From Pseudomonas sp. GM80 (GTDB taxonomy: Bacteria; Pseudomonadota; Gammaproteobacteria; Pseudomonadales; Pseudomonadaceae), in assembly GCF_000282515.1 (NCBI RefSeq), contig NZ_AKJD01000167.1, positions 1 through 64,000 of the forward strand: 64,000 bases of DNA, given 5' to 3'. The translations under genes were made by a program, and so were the position numbers. The notes below the pieces were generated by a model, which was given only the letters and a program-made list of their open reading frames with translations, was not told where the DNA came from and searched no databases. Below, one piece after another: positions 16,954 to 25,551 of this stretch (its first letter is position 1; every line of letters starts with the position of its first letter).

Positions 16954-17039
16954 GGATTTTTGCTGTGCCAGGGATTAATGGCAAATCACAAAACCTTTGG
17001 TGTTTTTTGGAGTGGGGTCGTCCTTTACCCTGGTGTGTT

Positions 17040-18959
17040 TCAGAACGCGTAGCTGGCCTTCAGGCCGCCGTTGAAGCCGTGGCTGTCGCCGCCGCCATTG
17101 GCGCCCACTTCTGCGCCCAGGCTGAGGGCGCCGAGGCTGGCCATGACGTTTACCCCGCCGCTGAATTGGTCGCGATTGTCGAAAGCGGCGCGTTGTTCAA
17201 TGTCGAGCCCCAGCAGGTGGCTTTGGCTGTCGACTTCGTTGTCGCCCAGTGTGCGCTCATAGCCCACTTGTACGCCCGGCACCAGTTGCCAACTGCCCAT
17301 CGCCACGGGCGCGAAACCTACGTTTAGGTTGGCGACGGCGCTGCGGCGGGTGGCGGTGTTGTCGTCGACGTCGAGCGAGAGTTCGCTGCCCTTCTCTTTG
17401 AAGCCGTTGAGGTCGAGGTGGCTGACGCGCAAGCCGAGGCTTGGTTCGAAGGTCATGCCGTTGACCGGGGCGCGGTAGCCGAGGGCCAACGTGGCGCCGG
17501 TGAGGTTGCCGTGGGTGTTGCCCTTCGCGGTGCCGAGGCCGCCGCCCAGGTCGCGTTTGCTGTCGTAGTCGATGTAGCCGGCGCTGGCGTTGGCGTCGAG
17601 GAACAGGCCTTGTTCCAGGCTGGTAAAGCCGTAGCGGGCGCCGACGTTGAGGAAGGTGAAGTCGGTGTCGGCTTCGCCACCCGCACCGCCGACGGTGCCT
17701 TTGCTGTAGCCGAAACCGCCGCGTGCACTGAGTCGTTCGCTGAAGCGTTGGGTGACGCCGACCATCAGGCCTTGGCTGTGTTCGTTGCTGCTTTCGGCAT
17801 GGGCCGAGCCGTCGGTGCCGAGGTAGCCGGCGAGCGCGGTGGTCCAGAGGCGATATTGGCCGACTTTGAGGTCGCTGCCGCTGGCGAACGGTGCGGCGGC
17901 TTGTTCGATCATCGCGTTTTGGCGCAGCAGGTAGCTGACGGCGTCGGCGTGTACCTGGCCGCCGACTTGGGATTCGACTCCGCCGAGGGTGCCGGCGTCG
18001 ATCGCCGATTGCAGGTAGTAGTTGTAGGCGCTGTAGGTGCCGGACAGCTCGGTGTTCTGCAATTGGCGTAGCAGTTCGGCACCGGCAGCGGCGTTGCCGA
18101 TCAGCCCGGCCTGACCCGGCAGGCTGTTGTATTCGACGAGTTTGCCGCGCAGGACGTAGATGGTTTCCTGCGACAAACCGAGGCCTTGTTTGAGGTAGTT
18201 GTCCATGGTGCCGTATTGCGCGGTGACTTCGTCGAGGCCGGCTTGCAGGTAGCTGGCCTGCACGCCGAGCAGTGGGCCGTAGACGGCAGCCATGCTCGGC
18301 GGCATCGCCTTCAACGTGGCGGCGACGCGGGCGGCGGTGTAGTCGTTGGTGGCGAGGTAGTTGGCCATGATGGTCGCGTTATCGACGCCAGCGATGCTCT
18401 GCAACACGGCGGCGGTCCAGCCGGTGCGGTCTTTGCCGGCGGTGCAGTGGAACAGTTGCGCGGCGTCGACGCTGGCGAGTGCGTTGAACAGGTTGCCGAA
18501 CTGGCTGCGCATGCCGGCGTCGCTGACGAAGGCGCGGTTGGTCTGCTCCATCATGGCGATGGCGTCGGCGGCGCTTTTGAAGGAAATGTTGGTGATGTTC
18601 GAGCCAGAGGTGGTGCTGCCGATGATGTCGATGTTCTGGTAGGTCGCGCCGCTGATCAGGGTGTCGGGGGTGGCGGCGATTTCGCTGGGGGTGCGCAGGT
18701 CGTAGATGGCTTTGATGCCGAGGCTGTTGAGGGTCGCCAAGTCGGATGCCGTCGGGGTCAGCGCGTTGGAGCGGTAGAACACGCCGCTGCGCATCGTGCC
18801 GTCGTGCGCCGTGGTGTACGCGGTGGTGATGCCGGCGATGTCACGGAAGTTGTCGATGCCTTGCAAGCGCGGCGTGTCGAGCGGCACGGACTCGGCAGCA
18901 TGGGCGGCGGCGATGGACAGGCTCAGTACGGACAGCGAACACAGAAGACGTTGAAACAC
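17040..18959 (-). CDS. Secreted tyrosine phosphatase fused to an autotransporter beta-barrel
   Basis: The 639-residue protein has a signal peptide (cleavage likely after AAAHA, about residue 21). A protein-tyrosine phosphatase domain of the PTP-SerThr/LipA type follows (about 30-290), with the P-loop HCTAGKDRTG, catalytic C172 and R178, and the FRDIAG entry motif. After a linker, a C-terminal barrel domain of about 270 residues has alternating glycine/aromatic strands and ends in YAF, the terminal aromatic signature of autotransporters. The parts imply export by Sec, insertion of the barrel in the outer membrane and display or release of an active phosphatase outside the cell. Nothing in the sequence shows whether the passenger is cleaved. 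The gene stands alone. Confidence 0.9.
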   Translation of the reverse strand: MFQRLLCSLSVLSLSIAAAHAAESVPLDTPRLQGIDNFRDIAGITTAYTTAHDGTMRSGVFYRSNALTPTASDLATLNSLGIKAIYDLRTPSEIAATPDTLISGATYQNIDIIGSTTSGSNITNISFKSAADAIAMMEQTNRAFVSDAGMRSQFGNLFNALASVDAAQLFHCTAGKDRTGWTAAVLQSIAGVDNATIMANYLATNDYTAARVAATLKAMPPSMAAVYGPLLGVQASYLQAGLDEVTAQYGTMDNYLKQGLGLSQETIYVLRGKLVEYNSLPGQAGLIGNAAAGAELLRQLQNTELSGTYSAYNYYLQSAIDAGTLGGVESQVGGQVHADAVSYLLRQNAMIEQAAAPFASGSDLKVGQYRLWTTALAGYLGTDGSAHAESSNEHSQGLMVGVTQRFSERLSARGGFGYSKGTVGGAGGEADTDFTFLNVGARYGFTSLEQGLFLDANASAGYIDYDSKRDLGGGLGTAKGNTHGNLTGATLALGYRAPVNGMTFEPSLGLRVSHLDLNGFKEKGSELSLDVDDNTATRRSAVANLNVGFAPVAMGSWQLVPGVQVGYERTLGDNEVDSQSHLLGLDIEQRAAFDNRDQFSGGVNVMASLGALSLGAEVGANGGGDSHGFNGGLKASYAF

Positions 18960-19142
18960 AGTGCAGCCTCATTGAATAAGCGTTGGGCTGGTCACTATGG
19001 GTAAGCAAGTGATACTGAATATGACAGTTTTGCTTTGAAGCGAAATGGCTGCGCGATTGGGCCGTGGGGTGCGTGATTTGTCCATGTTGGAGGTGGGATG
19101 GCTGTGCGCCAGGGATGGCGGAGCCATGGGCACACGCTGTCT

Positions 19143-19232
19143 GTAGGAGCAAGGCTTGCCCGCGAAGGCGGTGAATCAGGCAATGGCGATGCTGGCTGAT
19201 TAAACGCCTTCGCGGGCAAGCCTTGCTCCTAC
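19143..19232. repeat. REP palindrome pair
   Basis: gtaggagcaaggcttgcccg at 19143 onward is complemented exactly by the run ending at 19232 (arms about 28 bases, loop about 34). It lies between two divergent genes. Confidence 0.9.
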
Positions 19233-19301
19233 CGGATGAGGTGTTGGGGATTGTTCTCGTCCATAATCGCGCCTCAATTTTGATGACACAGGGAGTGCAG
19301 A

Positions 19302-19778
19302 ATGAATACCACCCAATGGCTCGACTTATTCGGACGAGCCTTTCACGACATGGAAAAAAGTCTTGAGCAGGTCCTGCAACTCAGCAGCTGTCGGGAACAC
19401 TGGATTCAAGCCCAGATCAGCCTTCATGCCTGGTTCAACGATGAGTTGGAAATCTGGACGGACCTGCCAATCGGCGATCGACGCAAAGCGGATCTGTATG
19501 CACTGAGTGAAGACGGCAAGCCGTCGATGGTCGCGGAAGTCAAATGCCTGGGCGACATTTCATACGCCAAGTGCCTGGACGGCGACTGGTCGGTGCGGGC
19601 GGATGTTGAACGATTGAATGCGTTCGAGTGCCCTACCCGGCTGTTTATTCTGGTGATCGCCAAAGGTGAGCGTGAGACCAATACCGGCCGGCGCCTTCGC
19701 GAGGACGAATGGGTCGCTGGCCGCGAGTGCATCACTGTCGACTTGGAGTTTGCGCTGGTGCGAATGTGGGCGCTGTGA
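19302..19778 (+). CDS. Hypothetical protein with a PD-(D/E)xK-like core
   Basis: The 158-residue protein has no signal peptide. Residues around 60-82 read RRKADLYALSEDGKP then SMVAEVKCLG, which gives an Asp on one strand and an E-x-K on the next, the minimal PD-(D/E)xK nuclease core. A helix with an Arg/Glu pattern follows, then a strand LFILVIAKGE. This supports a small nuclease-fold protein, but inactive members of the fold exist and no partner is seen. It stands alone and is closed by a strong terminator. A nuclease toxin or a repair enzyme are both possible. Confidence 0.65.
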   Translation: MNTTQWLDLFGRAFHDMEKSLEQVLQLSSCREHWIQAQISLHAWFNDELEIWTDLPIGDRRKADLYALSEDGKPSMVAEVKCLGDISYAKCLDGDWSVRADVERLNAFECPTRLFILVIAKGERETNTGRRLREDEWVAGRECITVDLEFALVRMWAL

Positions 19779-19797
19779 GTGCCTGAAGGGCTTAAGC

Positions 19798-19832
19798 GAA
19801 AACCGCGTCTAGCGAGTAGGCGCGGTTTTTTT
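19798..19832 (+). terminator. Rho-independent terminator
   Basis: The arms aaaaccgcg and cgcggtttt flank a 13-base loop, and a run of seven T follows. It lies 20 bases after the stop of the PD-(D/E)xK-like gene. Confidence 0.85.
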
Positions 19833-20040
19833 ATGCCTCGGCTGGCAGTCTTGGCGATTGCAGCTCGCCTGACGGTTTACTTGCGCAGGCGCTTTATGAT
19901 TTCATCTCGCGAAGGCACAAGTAGCCTCCCTGCTGCGATGGGAAATACGAAAAATCCAAGTGAACTTCCCCACTTGTTTAGCCACTGCAAGCAGCATGCT
20001 GGTCGAGGCACGTCTTCGATTTGGCTAAAGGAGTGATGCT

Positions 20041-20640
20041 ATGAACCCTTCGAATGCCGCGCAGTGCCTGGATGATTTGAAGTTGCTTGCCAAAGTTTCT
20101 GTGATCGGCGAGTACACGTATTGCCAGCGACTGACCCATCTCAGCAAAGAGTTCGGCTTTAACAATCTCCATCATTTTCAGAAGGTGGTTAACCACCTTT
20201 CTGATGACATGATCGCCAATATTTCTACGACGCTGATGCGCCGTTATTGCGAAATCGCCCAACCCAAGCCAGGCATTGCCTACTACGAATTTCTCTCGGT
20301 CAACAACGACACGCGCTTGCGCTTCTACAGCCAGTGGGCCGGGTGGGACGTGTTTGGGCAGGAGGTTCGTGTGCCAAGGTCGCTCAAAGGCGACTCGGCC
20401 CCTCGCCTGCGCAAGTCGCTGAGCAAAACGGTGTACATCGTTGAAAATGATCGGCAGTTGCTGGCCTGGCGTCATCGTTGGCATGGCCTGTGTTATGTGC
20501 CTAAAGATCTTTGCCAAAAGCACATGAGCGAAGCCTTCGAGCGCAAGAACGCCGTCGTAGAGGGTGATCGCAACGAAGCATTCCCCTTGCTGAACGCCTT
20601 CAATGACAACTACGCAACGTGGTATCCCGTCATTGAATAA
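20041..20640 (+). CDS. Hypothetical protein, 199 residues
   Basis: AAAGGAG precedes the ATG with ideal spacing. The protein is soluble, and the N-terminal 75 residues are helical (CLDDLKLLAKVSVIGEYTYC, then HLSKEFGFNNLHHFQKVVNH). A middle basic stretch (VRVPRSLKGDSAPRLRKSLSK) and a Trp-rich stretch (LLAWRHRWHGLCYV) follow. No domain or active site is recognised. Its codon use is mixed. It follows a 260-base stretch with no gene and precedes a REP pair. Confidence 0.7.
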   Translation: MNPSNAAQCLDDLKLLAKVSVIGEYTYCQRLTHLSKEFGFNNLHHFQKVVNHLSDDMIANISTTLMRRYCEIAQPKPGIAYYEFLSVNNDTRLRFYSQWAGWDVFGQEVRVPRSLKGDSAPRLRKSLSKTVYIVENDRQLLAWRHRWHGLCYVPKDLCQKHMSEAFERKNAVVEGDRNEAFPLLNAFNDNYATWYPVIE

Positions 20641-20709
20641 ACGCACCCGAGGCGATACCGGGGCACGTTGATCCTGAACAGACAGGGCGCGCGCCGAACC
20701 CAAAACCCT

Positions 20710-20794
20710 GTAGGAGCTGTCGAGTGCAACGAGGCTGCGATCTTTTGATTTTTCCCATCAAGATCAAAAGATCGCAGCGTGCCGCAGCTCCTAC
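20710..20794. repeat. REP palindrome pair
   Basis: gtaggagctgtcgagtgcaa at 20710 onward, with gctgcgatcttttga, is complemented by the run ending gcagctcctac at 20794. It lies between convergent genes and may act as their shared terminator. Confidence 0.88.
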
Positions 20795-20809
20795 AGGTCG
20801 GGTTTTTGG

Positions 20810-21139
20810 TTAGTCCACGATGAATAATGTTGCCCCGGTGGCGGTGGACGAACGATGGCCTTCGGCATCATTGCCTACTTGGTAGCTCATGCCCGCCGTC
20901 AGGGTGAACTGTCGGCCGTCTTCCAGCTCTGTCTGCAACTGTCCCTCCAGGCACAACAGAATGTGCCCTCGCCAGCACCAGTGATCGGCCAGGTAACCGG
21001 GGCTGTATTCGACCATCCGCACTCGCGTCGAGCCGAACTGGCAGGTGCGCCAATAAGCTGTGCCGGTCTCGCCGGCGTGCGCCACGGGCTCGATGGTTGA
21101 CCAATCGGTGGTACCAAAAGGGATGGCGGTGAGATCCAT
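20810..21139 (-). CDS. Cupin-fold protein of the DHCW-motif family
   Basis: The 109-residue protein starts at an ATG preceded by GATGAGG; 21 more codons are open upstream. It contains GETGTAYWRT and RMVEYSPGYLADHWCWRGH, the pattern of small single-domain cupins I know as the DHCW-motif family, followed by GQLQTELEDGRQF and a closing strand GATLFIVD. The cupin fold usually binds a metal through His and Glu in the two motifs; here the HWCWRGH segment carries the likely ligands. The biochemical function is unknown. Confidence 0.8.
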   Translation of the reverse strand: MDLTAIPFGTTDWSTIEPVAHAGETGTAYWRTCQFGSTRVRMVEYSPGYLADHWCWRGHILLCLEGQLQTELEDGRQFTLTAGMSYQVGNDAEGHRSSTATGATLFIVD

Positions 21140-21215
21140 GGTTGCCTCATCGAAATTCAGGGAATGCGACCGTAGCAACCCGGAAAAAGCACCGATAGAC
21201 ACAGATCACCCGCAT

Positions 21216-21350
21216 TTACGCGATACAGGGCAGCGCTTTGCGCATGAATACCCGGGCAAAACCATCCTCGGTGATGCGATGGTTTTCCTGATACCCGAGC
21301 TTTTGTAGAGGGCGATGCTCTCGAACCTCAACTCATGCGTGTACAACCGC
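21216..21350 (-). pseudogene. GNAT acetyltransferase remnant with a frameshift
   Basis: On the minus strand one frame gives GGRLYTHELRFESIALY, and the next frame continues KLGYQENHRITEDGFARVF then MRKALPCIA and a stop at 21216. Together they are the C-terminus of a GNAT acetyltransferase. One base is missing near 21300-21305, in a run of A, where a codon such as GAA would restore the frame. The N-terminal part is absent, and the adjacent DNA belongs to another gene. Confidence 0.65.
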
Positions 21351-21407
21351 CCGCCTCGCACCGTTCGTGCGTGACGCCGCAAACCAACGACGGCTTGCGG
21401 CAAGGCC

Positions 21408-21644
21408 TCACACCGTTTGCTTGACCATCCGAACCTGCGTGATCCCGACGACCTCCGCCTGCTGCACAATCTGCTCCGGCGTGGCGTCCGCCGGGGGCAT
21501 GACCAGGCCGTTTTCGGCGTCGCCGACGTGCAGTTCCAGCAGGTGCAGCGCGGCCTCGTGTTCGGCGAGGTGCGCCTGTTTGACTTCGAGTACGTGGCGG
21601 CGCGGCTCGCCGTTGAACAGATATTCGAGCAGAAAATTGTGCAT
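21408..21644 (-). CDS. Conserved hypothetical protein, 78 residues
   Basis: The frame begins MHNFLLEYLFNGEPRRHVLE, has a central helix (HLAEHEAALHLLELHVGDAE) and ends GITQVRMVKQTV. It has the look of a compact alpha/beta protein with strong GC codon bias. GGGTG lies upstream of the start. No family name is recognised. The neighbouring GNAT remnant is on the same strand just downstream, so the two may once have been adjacent in an operon. Confidence 0.6.
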   Translation of the reverse strand: MHNFLLEYLFNGEPRRHVLEVKQAHLAEHEAALHLLELHVGDAENGLVMPPADATPEQIVQQAEVVGITQVRMVKQTV

Positions 21645-21829
21645 GGGGTCACCCGTGTGTGATGGAGTTAATATCCTGACGAGTCAGTCAGATTTTAGTT
21701 CAACTGCAACGCCCGGCGTAAAAACAGTCGTCGCTCACGGCAAAACTTTTTGCGTCACGGGGCGTCATCTGTTTAACGGCCGACACGGCTTGGCTTCCCC
21801 CAACAGCTGACTTCAGCTAAGGACTGGCG

Positions 21830-22270
21830 ATGACCTTTTTCATTTTCCTTCTGGCCTGCGCCGCAGCGGCGACCACCGGTGTCATGTTCAAACCGGGCGC
21901 CTGGTACGAGGGCCTCGTCAAACCGCGCTTCACCCCGCCGAACTGGGCGTTTCCCGTGGCCTGGACGCTGATTTACCTGCTGCTGGCCTGGGCCGGTTAC
22001 CGCTTGACCCTGATCCCGGGGAGCCAAGTGGTGCTGGCGTTATGGGCCGCGCAGATTGCGCTTAACACCTTGTGGACGCCGGTGTTTTTTGGCGCCCACC
22101 AAGTCTTGGCCGCGATGGTCATTCTGGCGTTGTTGTGGCTGGTGGTGGCGGCCATGGTGGTCGTGGCGTTGCAACTTGACGTGATTACAGGCTTGATCCT
22201 GTTTCCCTATCTGGCGTGGTTGTGTGTGGCCGCCGCGTTGAATTTTTCCATTTTGCTCAAGAACCGCTGA
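21830..22270 (+). CDS. tspO: TspO/MBR family membrane protein
   Basis: The 146-residue protein has five hydrophobic segments and the TspO signatures: FKPGAWYEGLVKPRFTPPNW in the first loop, FPVAWTLIYLLLAWAGY, ALNTLWTPVFFG and PYLAWLCVAAALNFSI. Bacterial TspO binds porphyrins and is linked to tetrapyrrole and stress responses in the membrane. AAGGACTGGCG precedes the ATG. The stop overlaps the start of the esterase gene by one base (TGATG), so the two are translationally coupled. I see no sequence clue to its ligand beyond the conserved Trp and aromatic residues. Confidence 0.93.
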   Translation: MTFFIFLLACAAAATTGVMFKPGAWYEGLVKPRFTPPNWAFPVAWTLIYLLLAWAGYRLTLIPGSQVVLALWAAQIALNTLWTPVFFGAHQVLAAMVILALLWLVVAAMVVVALQLDVITGLILFPYLAWLCVAAALNFSILLKNR

Positions 22271-23244
22271 TGACCGACTTTACAGGGAGCAACCCGGCAC
22301 CTTGGCCGCAGGGCGAACGGGAGTTGGCACAGGTGCGCGAGTTCAACAAGAAGCTCGCCTGGTTGCCGCGTTTTCGCATCCGCAATCGCACCACGCCACG
22401 GCTGATTCAGGCGCTGTTGCGCGCCAGTCAGTTGGTTAGCCCCAGCCCCCTGCCCAAGCATGGCCTGAGCGCTGAACGAAAGATGATCGAGGGCGGCGCC
22501 GTTCCCGTCGCCGTGCGGATCATCCGGCCCAAGGGCAAAGCCAAAGGCGTTGTGCTGGATTTTCATGGCGGCGGCTGGGTGATCGGCAACGCGCAGATGA
22601 ACGACAACTTCAACCTTGCCATCGTCGACAGCTGCGAGGTCGTGGTGGTGTCGATCGATTACCGGCTCGCCGTGTCGACACCGATTGAAGGCCTGCTGGA
22701 AGATTGCCTGCACGCCACGCGCGGGTTGCTGCGTGACCCTGCGTTTGCCGATTTGCCCGTGGTGGTGGTCGGCGAATCGGCCGGGGCGCATCTGGCGGCC
22801 GCGACGTTGTTGGCGCTGCAAACATCGCCCGAACTGCTGCAACGCATCAGCGGCGCGCTGCTCTATTACGGCCTCTACGATCTGACCGGCACGCCAAGCG
22901 TGCGCACGGCGCCTGCTGAAACCTTGCTGCTCGATGGCCCAGGCATCGTGCCAGCGCTGCGCCTGCTGACGCCGGGGCTGAGTGACCAAGAGCGTCGCCA
23001 GCCGCCGCTGTCACCGCTGTATGGCAATTTCAGCGGTTTCCCGCCGGCGTTGTTGTTTGCCGGTGAGCTGGACCCACTGCGGGACGACACCCTAGAGATC
23101 GCCAAACGCTGGGCAGTATCGGCACCCGTCGAGATGCACATGCTGCCGTCCTGCCCCCACGGTTTTATCCACTTCCCGACGGCCATCGCGCAGAGCGTGT
23201 TGGCCTACAGCCGTCAATGGATCTCCGCGCGCTGCTTGCCATGA
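22270..23244 (+). CDS. Alpha/beta hydrolase of the hormone-sensitive-lipase family
   Basis: The 324-residue protein has the HSL signature HGGG (99-102) that forms the oxyanion hole, the nucleophile elbow GESAG with S170, and a likely triad of D268 (GELDPLRDD) and H297 (PHGFIHF). No signal peptide is seen, so it is probably a cytosolic esterase acting on short or medium acyl esters. The start is the ATG that overlaps the TspO stop. The pairing with TspO suggests a common role in membrane or stress metabolism, but nothing in the sequence proves it. Confidence 0.9.
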   Translation: MTDFTGSNPAPWPQGERELAQVREFNKKLAWLPRFRIRNRTTPRLIQALLRASQLVSPSPLPKHGLSAERKMIEGGAVPVAVRIIRPKGKAKGVVLDFHGGGWVIGNAQMNDNFNLAIVDSCEVVVVSIDYRLAVSTPIEGLLEDCLHATRGLLRDPAFADLPVVVVGESAGAHLAAATLLALQTSPELLQRISGALLYYGLYDLTGTPSVRTAPAETLLLDGPGIVPALRLLTPGLSDQERRQPPLSPLYGNFSGFPPALLFAGELDPLRDDTLEIAKRWAVSAPVEMHMLPSCPHGFIHFPTAIAQSVLAYSRQWISARCLP

Positions 23245-23268
23245 GGCAAGCAGTTTTTTCCCGCGGGC

Positions 23269-24369
23269 TCAGGTGCCGCTTTTGACTTTGCTCCAGACCC
23301 GCGTACGAATGCGCTCGATCTTCAGCGGCAACGGCTGCGCAGGAAACAGCGTCGCCAGGGTCGCGGCCGGCGGGTAGACGTCCGGGTTGTTGCGCAAACT
23401 TTCCTCAACGTAGGCCAGCGAACTTTTGTTGCCGTTGGGGTAGCCCAGGTAGTTCGAGCTCTTGGCGATGACCTCGGGGCGCATCATGTAGTTGATGAAG
23501 TTCAGGCCCTGCTGCGGGTGCGGCGCATCCTTGAGCAGCACCAGCGTTTCCATCCACACCGAGGAGCCTTCACGCGGGATGCGATAGGCCAGGTTCCGAC
23601 CGTTCTTGGCGCGCTCGGCGTTGGTCTTGGCGTCGAACACGCCGCCGGACCACGCCACCACTGCGCAGATATTGCCGTTGGCCAGATCGGTGATGAACCG
23701 CGACGAGTCGAAATAGGTGATGTAGGGGCGGATTTTCAGCAGCAGCGCTTCGGCTTTGGCGTAGTCATCCGGGTTGCTGCTGTCGGGCGGCAAGCCGAGG
23801 TAGTGCAAGGCGATCGGAATGATTTCGCCGGGCGAATCGAGCATGGCGACGCCGCACTGGCTGAGCTTCTTGATGTTTTCTTCCTTGAAGATCAAGTCCC
23901 AGGAGTCCGCTGGTGTCTCGTCGCCGAAGATTTTTTTCATCTGGTCAACGTCGTAGCCGATCCCCGTGGTGCCCCACAAATAAGGAATCGAATAGCGATT
24001 TCCGGGGTCGTTCTGCGCCACTTTGGCGAGGATGTCGGGGTCAAGATTTGAGCGGTTGCTCAACTGGCTGTTATCGAGTTCTGCCAGCACGCCAGCCTTG
24101 ATCAGGTTGGGCAGCGCACTGTTGGTAACCACGACGACATCGTAGCCGCTGCGCCCGACCATCAATTTGCTTTGCATGACTTCCGCGCTGTCGAAGGTGT
24201 CGAGCAGCACCGGTGTGCTGGTTTCCTTCTCGTAGTCTTTGGGGGCTTCGGGGGCGATGAAGTCGTACCAGTTGTAGAAGTTGACCGTGGGGCCCTGGGC
24301 CCAACTGACTGCTGCGCCCAACCCGCAGACAGTGAACAAGCCAAGGTGCAGCAAACGCTTGAGTTTCAT
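23269..24369 (-). CDS. Polyamine-type ABC transporter substrate-binding protein (PotF/PotD-like)
   Basis: The 366-residue protein has a signal peptide (MKLKRLLHLGLFTVCGLGAA, cleavage likely after SWA) and then VNFYNWYDFIAPE, the opening of spermidine/putrescine-binding proteins. GYDVVVVTNSALPNLIKAG, YLWGTTGIGYDVD, VAWSGG and the FINYMMRPEVIAKSSNYLGY region also match that family. It would bind a polyamine or amino-acid-like cation in the periplasm. No permease or ATPase gene is nearby, so it is an orphan binding protein. It follows the nitrilase gene by 83 bases on the same strand. Confidence 0.88.
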   Translation of the reverse strand: MKLKRLLHLGLFTVCGLGAAVSWAQGPTVNFYNWYDFIAPEAPKDYEKETSTPVLLDTFDSAEVMQSKLMVGRSGYDVVVVTNSALPNLIKAGVLAELDNSQLSNRSNLDPDILAKVAQNDPGNRYSIPYLWGTTGIGYDVDQMKKIFGDETPADSWDLIFKEENIKKLSQCGVAMLDSPGEIIPIALHYLGLPPDSSNPDDYAKAEALLLKIRPYITYFDSSRFITDLANGNICAVVAWSGGVFDAKTNAERAKNGRNLAYRIPREGSSVWMETLVLLKDAPHPQQGLNFINYMMRPEVIAKSSNYLGYPNGNKSSLAYVEESLRNNPDVYPPAATLATLFPAQPLPLKIERIRTRVWSKVKSGT

Positions 24370-24452
24370 GGGGAGCTCCTGGCGAATCGGCCATCGATTG
24401 GCAGTCCGCCGCGATGTTGTTTTTATTTGGAAAGCGAGACCGGTTTCAGCGC

Positions 24453-25265
24453 TCAGGGAATCAACAGCTCGCGACGACCGTCCGGGTGTTCAGTGACCGC
24501 AGCGGCCAGTTTCAGGCGCTTTTCTGCGCGGTAGTCATAGAGCGCGCGCGACGGTGCGATCTGTGTCAGGTCCAGGTCCACAACGTGCCGGGATTCTTGC
24601 GCGCCAGCTTCAAACAGGCGTCTGCCGAACGGATCGACGACGCTGCTACCGCCCGCGAACACTTCGCCAACACCTTCGCCCACGCGGTTGACCATGGCGG
24701 CAAACACCTGGTTTTCCTGGGCGCGCGCGGCGACGGCGGTGTGGTGCAGGTGGCCGTAAGGTTCCATATTGCCGTCGGTGATCAGGATCAACTGCGCGCC
24801 GAGCGCCGCCAGTGCGCAGGCGCTTTCCGGGAACTCGATGTCGTAGCAGATCAACAGACCGATGCGCACTCCGCGCCACTGCACCGTGGTAAAACGATCG
24901 CCGGGGTACACCAGCCCGGGCTCGCCGACCCACAGGTGGGTCTTGCGGTAAGTCAGCGCCACGCCCTCGGGGGTGATCAGCAACGTGGTGTTGTAGAAGC
25001 GCTCGCCCTCGCGTTCGATCAACCCGACAACCACCGCGACATCGTGCTGCCGCGCGGCGGCGCAAATCGTCTGGACACTCGCGCCGTCCACCGGCTCGGC
25101 GAGTCGGGCAATGTTGTCGTGGTCGAGAAAACCGGTGATGGACGACTCGGGGAACATCACGATATCGCTGCCCGGCGCGCTGTCGGCGATCGCTCGCAGA
25201 ACGCGCTCCAGGTTGTAAGCGCTATCGCCATCGCGCGCCGCCATTTGTACAAGTTCTAATCGCAT
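24453..25265 (-). CDS. Carbon-nitrogen hydrolase (nitrilase superfamily)
   Basis: The 270-residue protein has the complete Glu-Lys-Cys triad of the nitrilase superfamily: E40 in MFPESSITG, K108 in YRKTHLW and C140 in LLICYDIEFPE. A closing GNMEPYGHLHHTAVAARAQENQVF segment is also typical. The enzyme would hydrolyse an amide or N-carbamoyl compound. Its place upstream of a polyamine-type binding protein suggests agmatine- or putrescine-related metabolism, as for N-carbamoylputrescine amidase, but the substrate pocket cannot be read here. The ATG at 25265 starts the first strand MRLELVQMAARDGD. Confidence 0.9.
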   Translation of the reverse strand: MRLELVQMAARDGDSAYNLERVLRAIADSAPGSDIVMFPESSITGFLDHDNIARLAEPVDGASVQTICAAARQHDVAVVVGLIEREGERFYNTTLLITPEGVALTYRKTHLWVGEPGLVYPGDRFTTVQWRGVRIGLLICYDIEFPESACALAALGAQLILITDGNMEPYGHLHHTAVAARAQENQVFAAMVNRVGEGVGEVFAGGSSVVDPFGRRLFEAGAQESRHVVDLDLTQIAPSRALYDYRAEKRLKLAAAVTEHPDGRRELLIP

Positions 25266-25381
25266 CGTCAGACCTTCAGGTGAATAACGCCGTGTCTGAC
25301 CAGTATGCGGATCGTGGCAAAACTTCCTATCACTCAGAGTGAGTACCCCCAAAGGGGTAGCCCCCATCCCACCGCTCCCCT

Positions 25382-25466
25382 GTAGGAGCTGACGAGTGCA
25401 ACGAGGCTGCGATCTTTTGCCCCCCAACATCAACATCAAAAGATCGCAGCGTTCCGCAGCTCCTAC
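25382..25466. repeat. REP palindrome pair
   Basis: gtaggagctgacgagtgcaa at 25382 onward, with gctgcgatcttttg, pairs with the run ending cgcagctcctac at 25466. It is nearly the same doublet as at 20710-20794, including the odd cgagtgcaacga insert. Confidence 0.88.
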
Positions 25467-25551
25467 AGTATGGGAGCTTTTGGTCTGCCCCCCCCTTTGC
25501 CTGTCGATCCGGAACCTGCACAATTGCCGACTTTTGCGACAGGATGTCTTC

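Noticed and set aside
19779..20036. 85-codon plus-strand frame after the PD-(D/E)xK-like gene
   Set aside because: It reads straight through a strong rho-independent terminator and starts at a non-ATG codon without a ribosome site.
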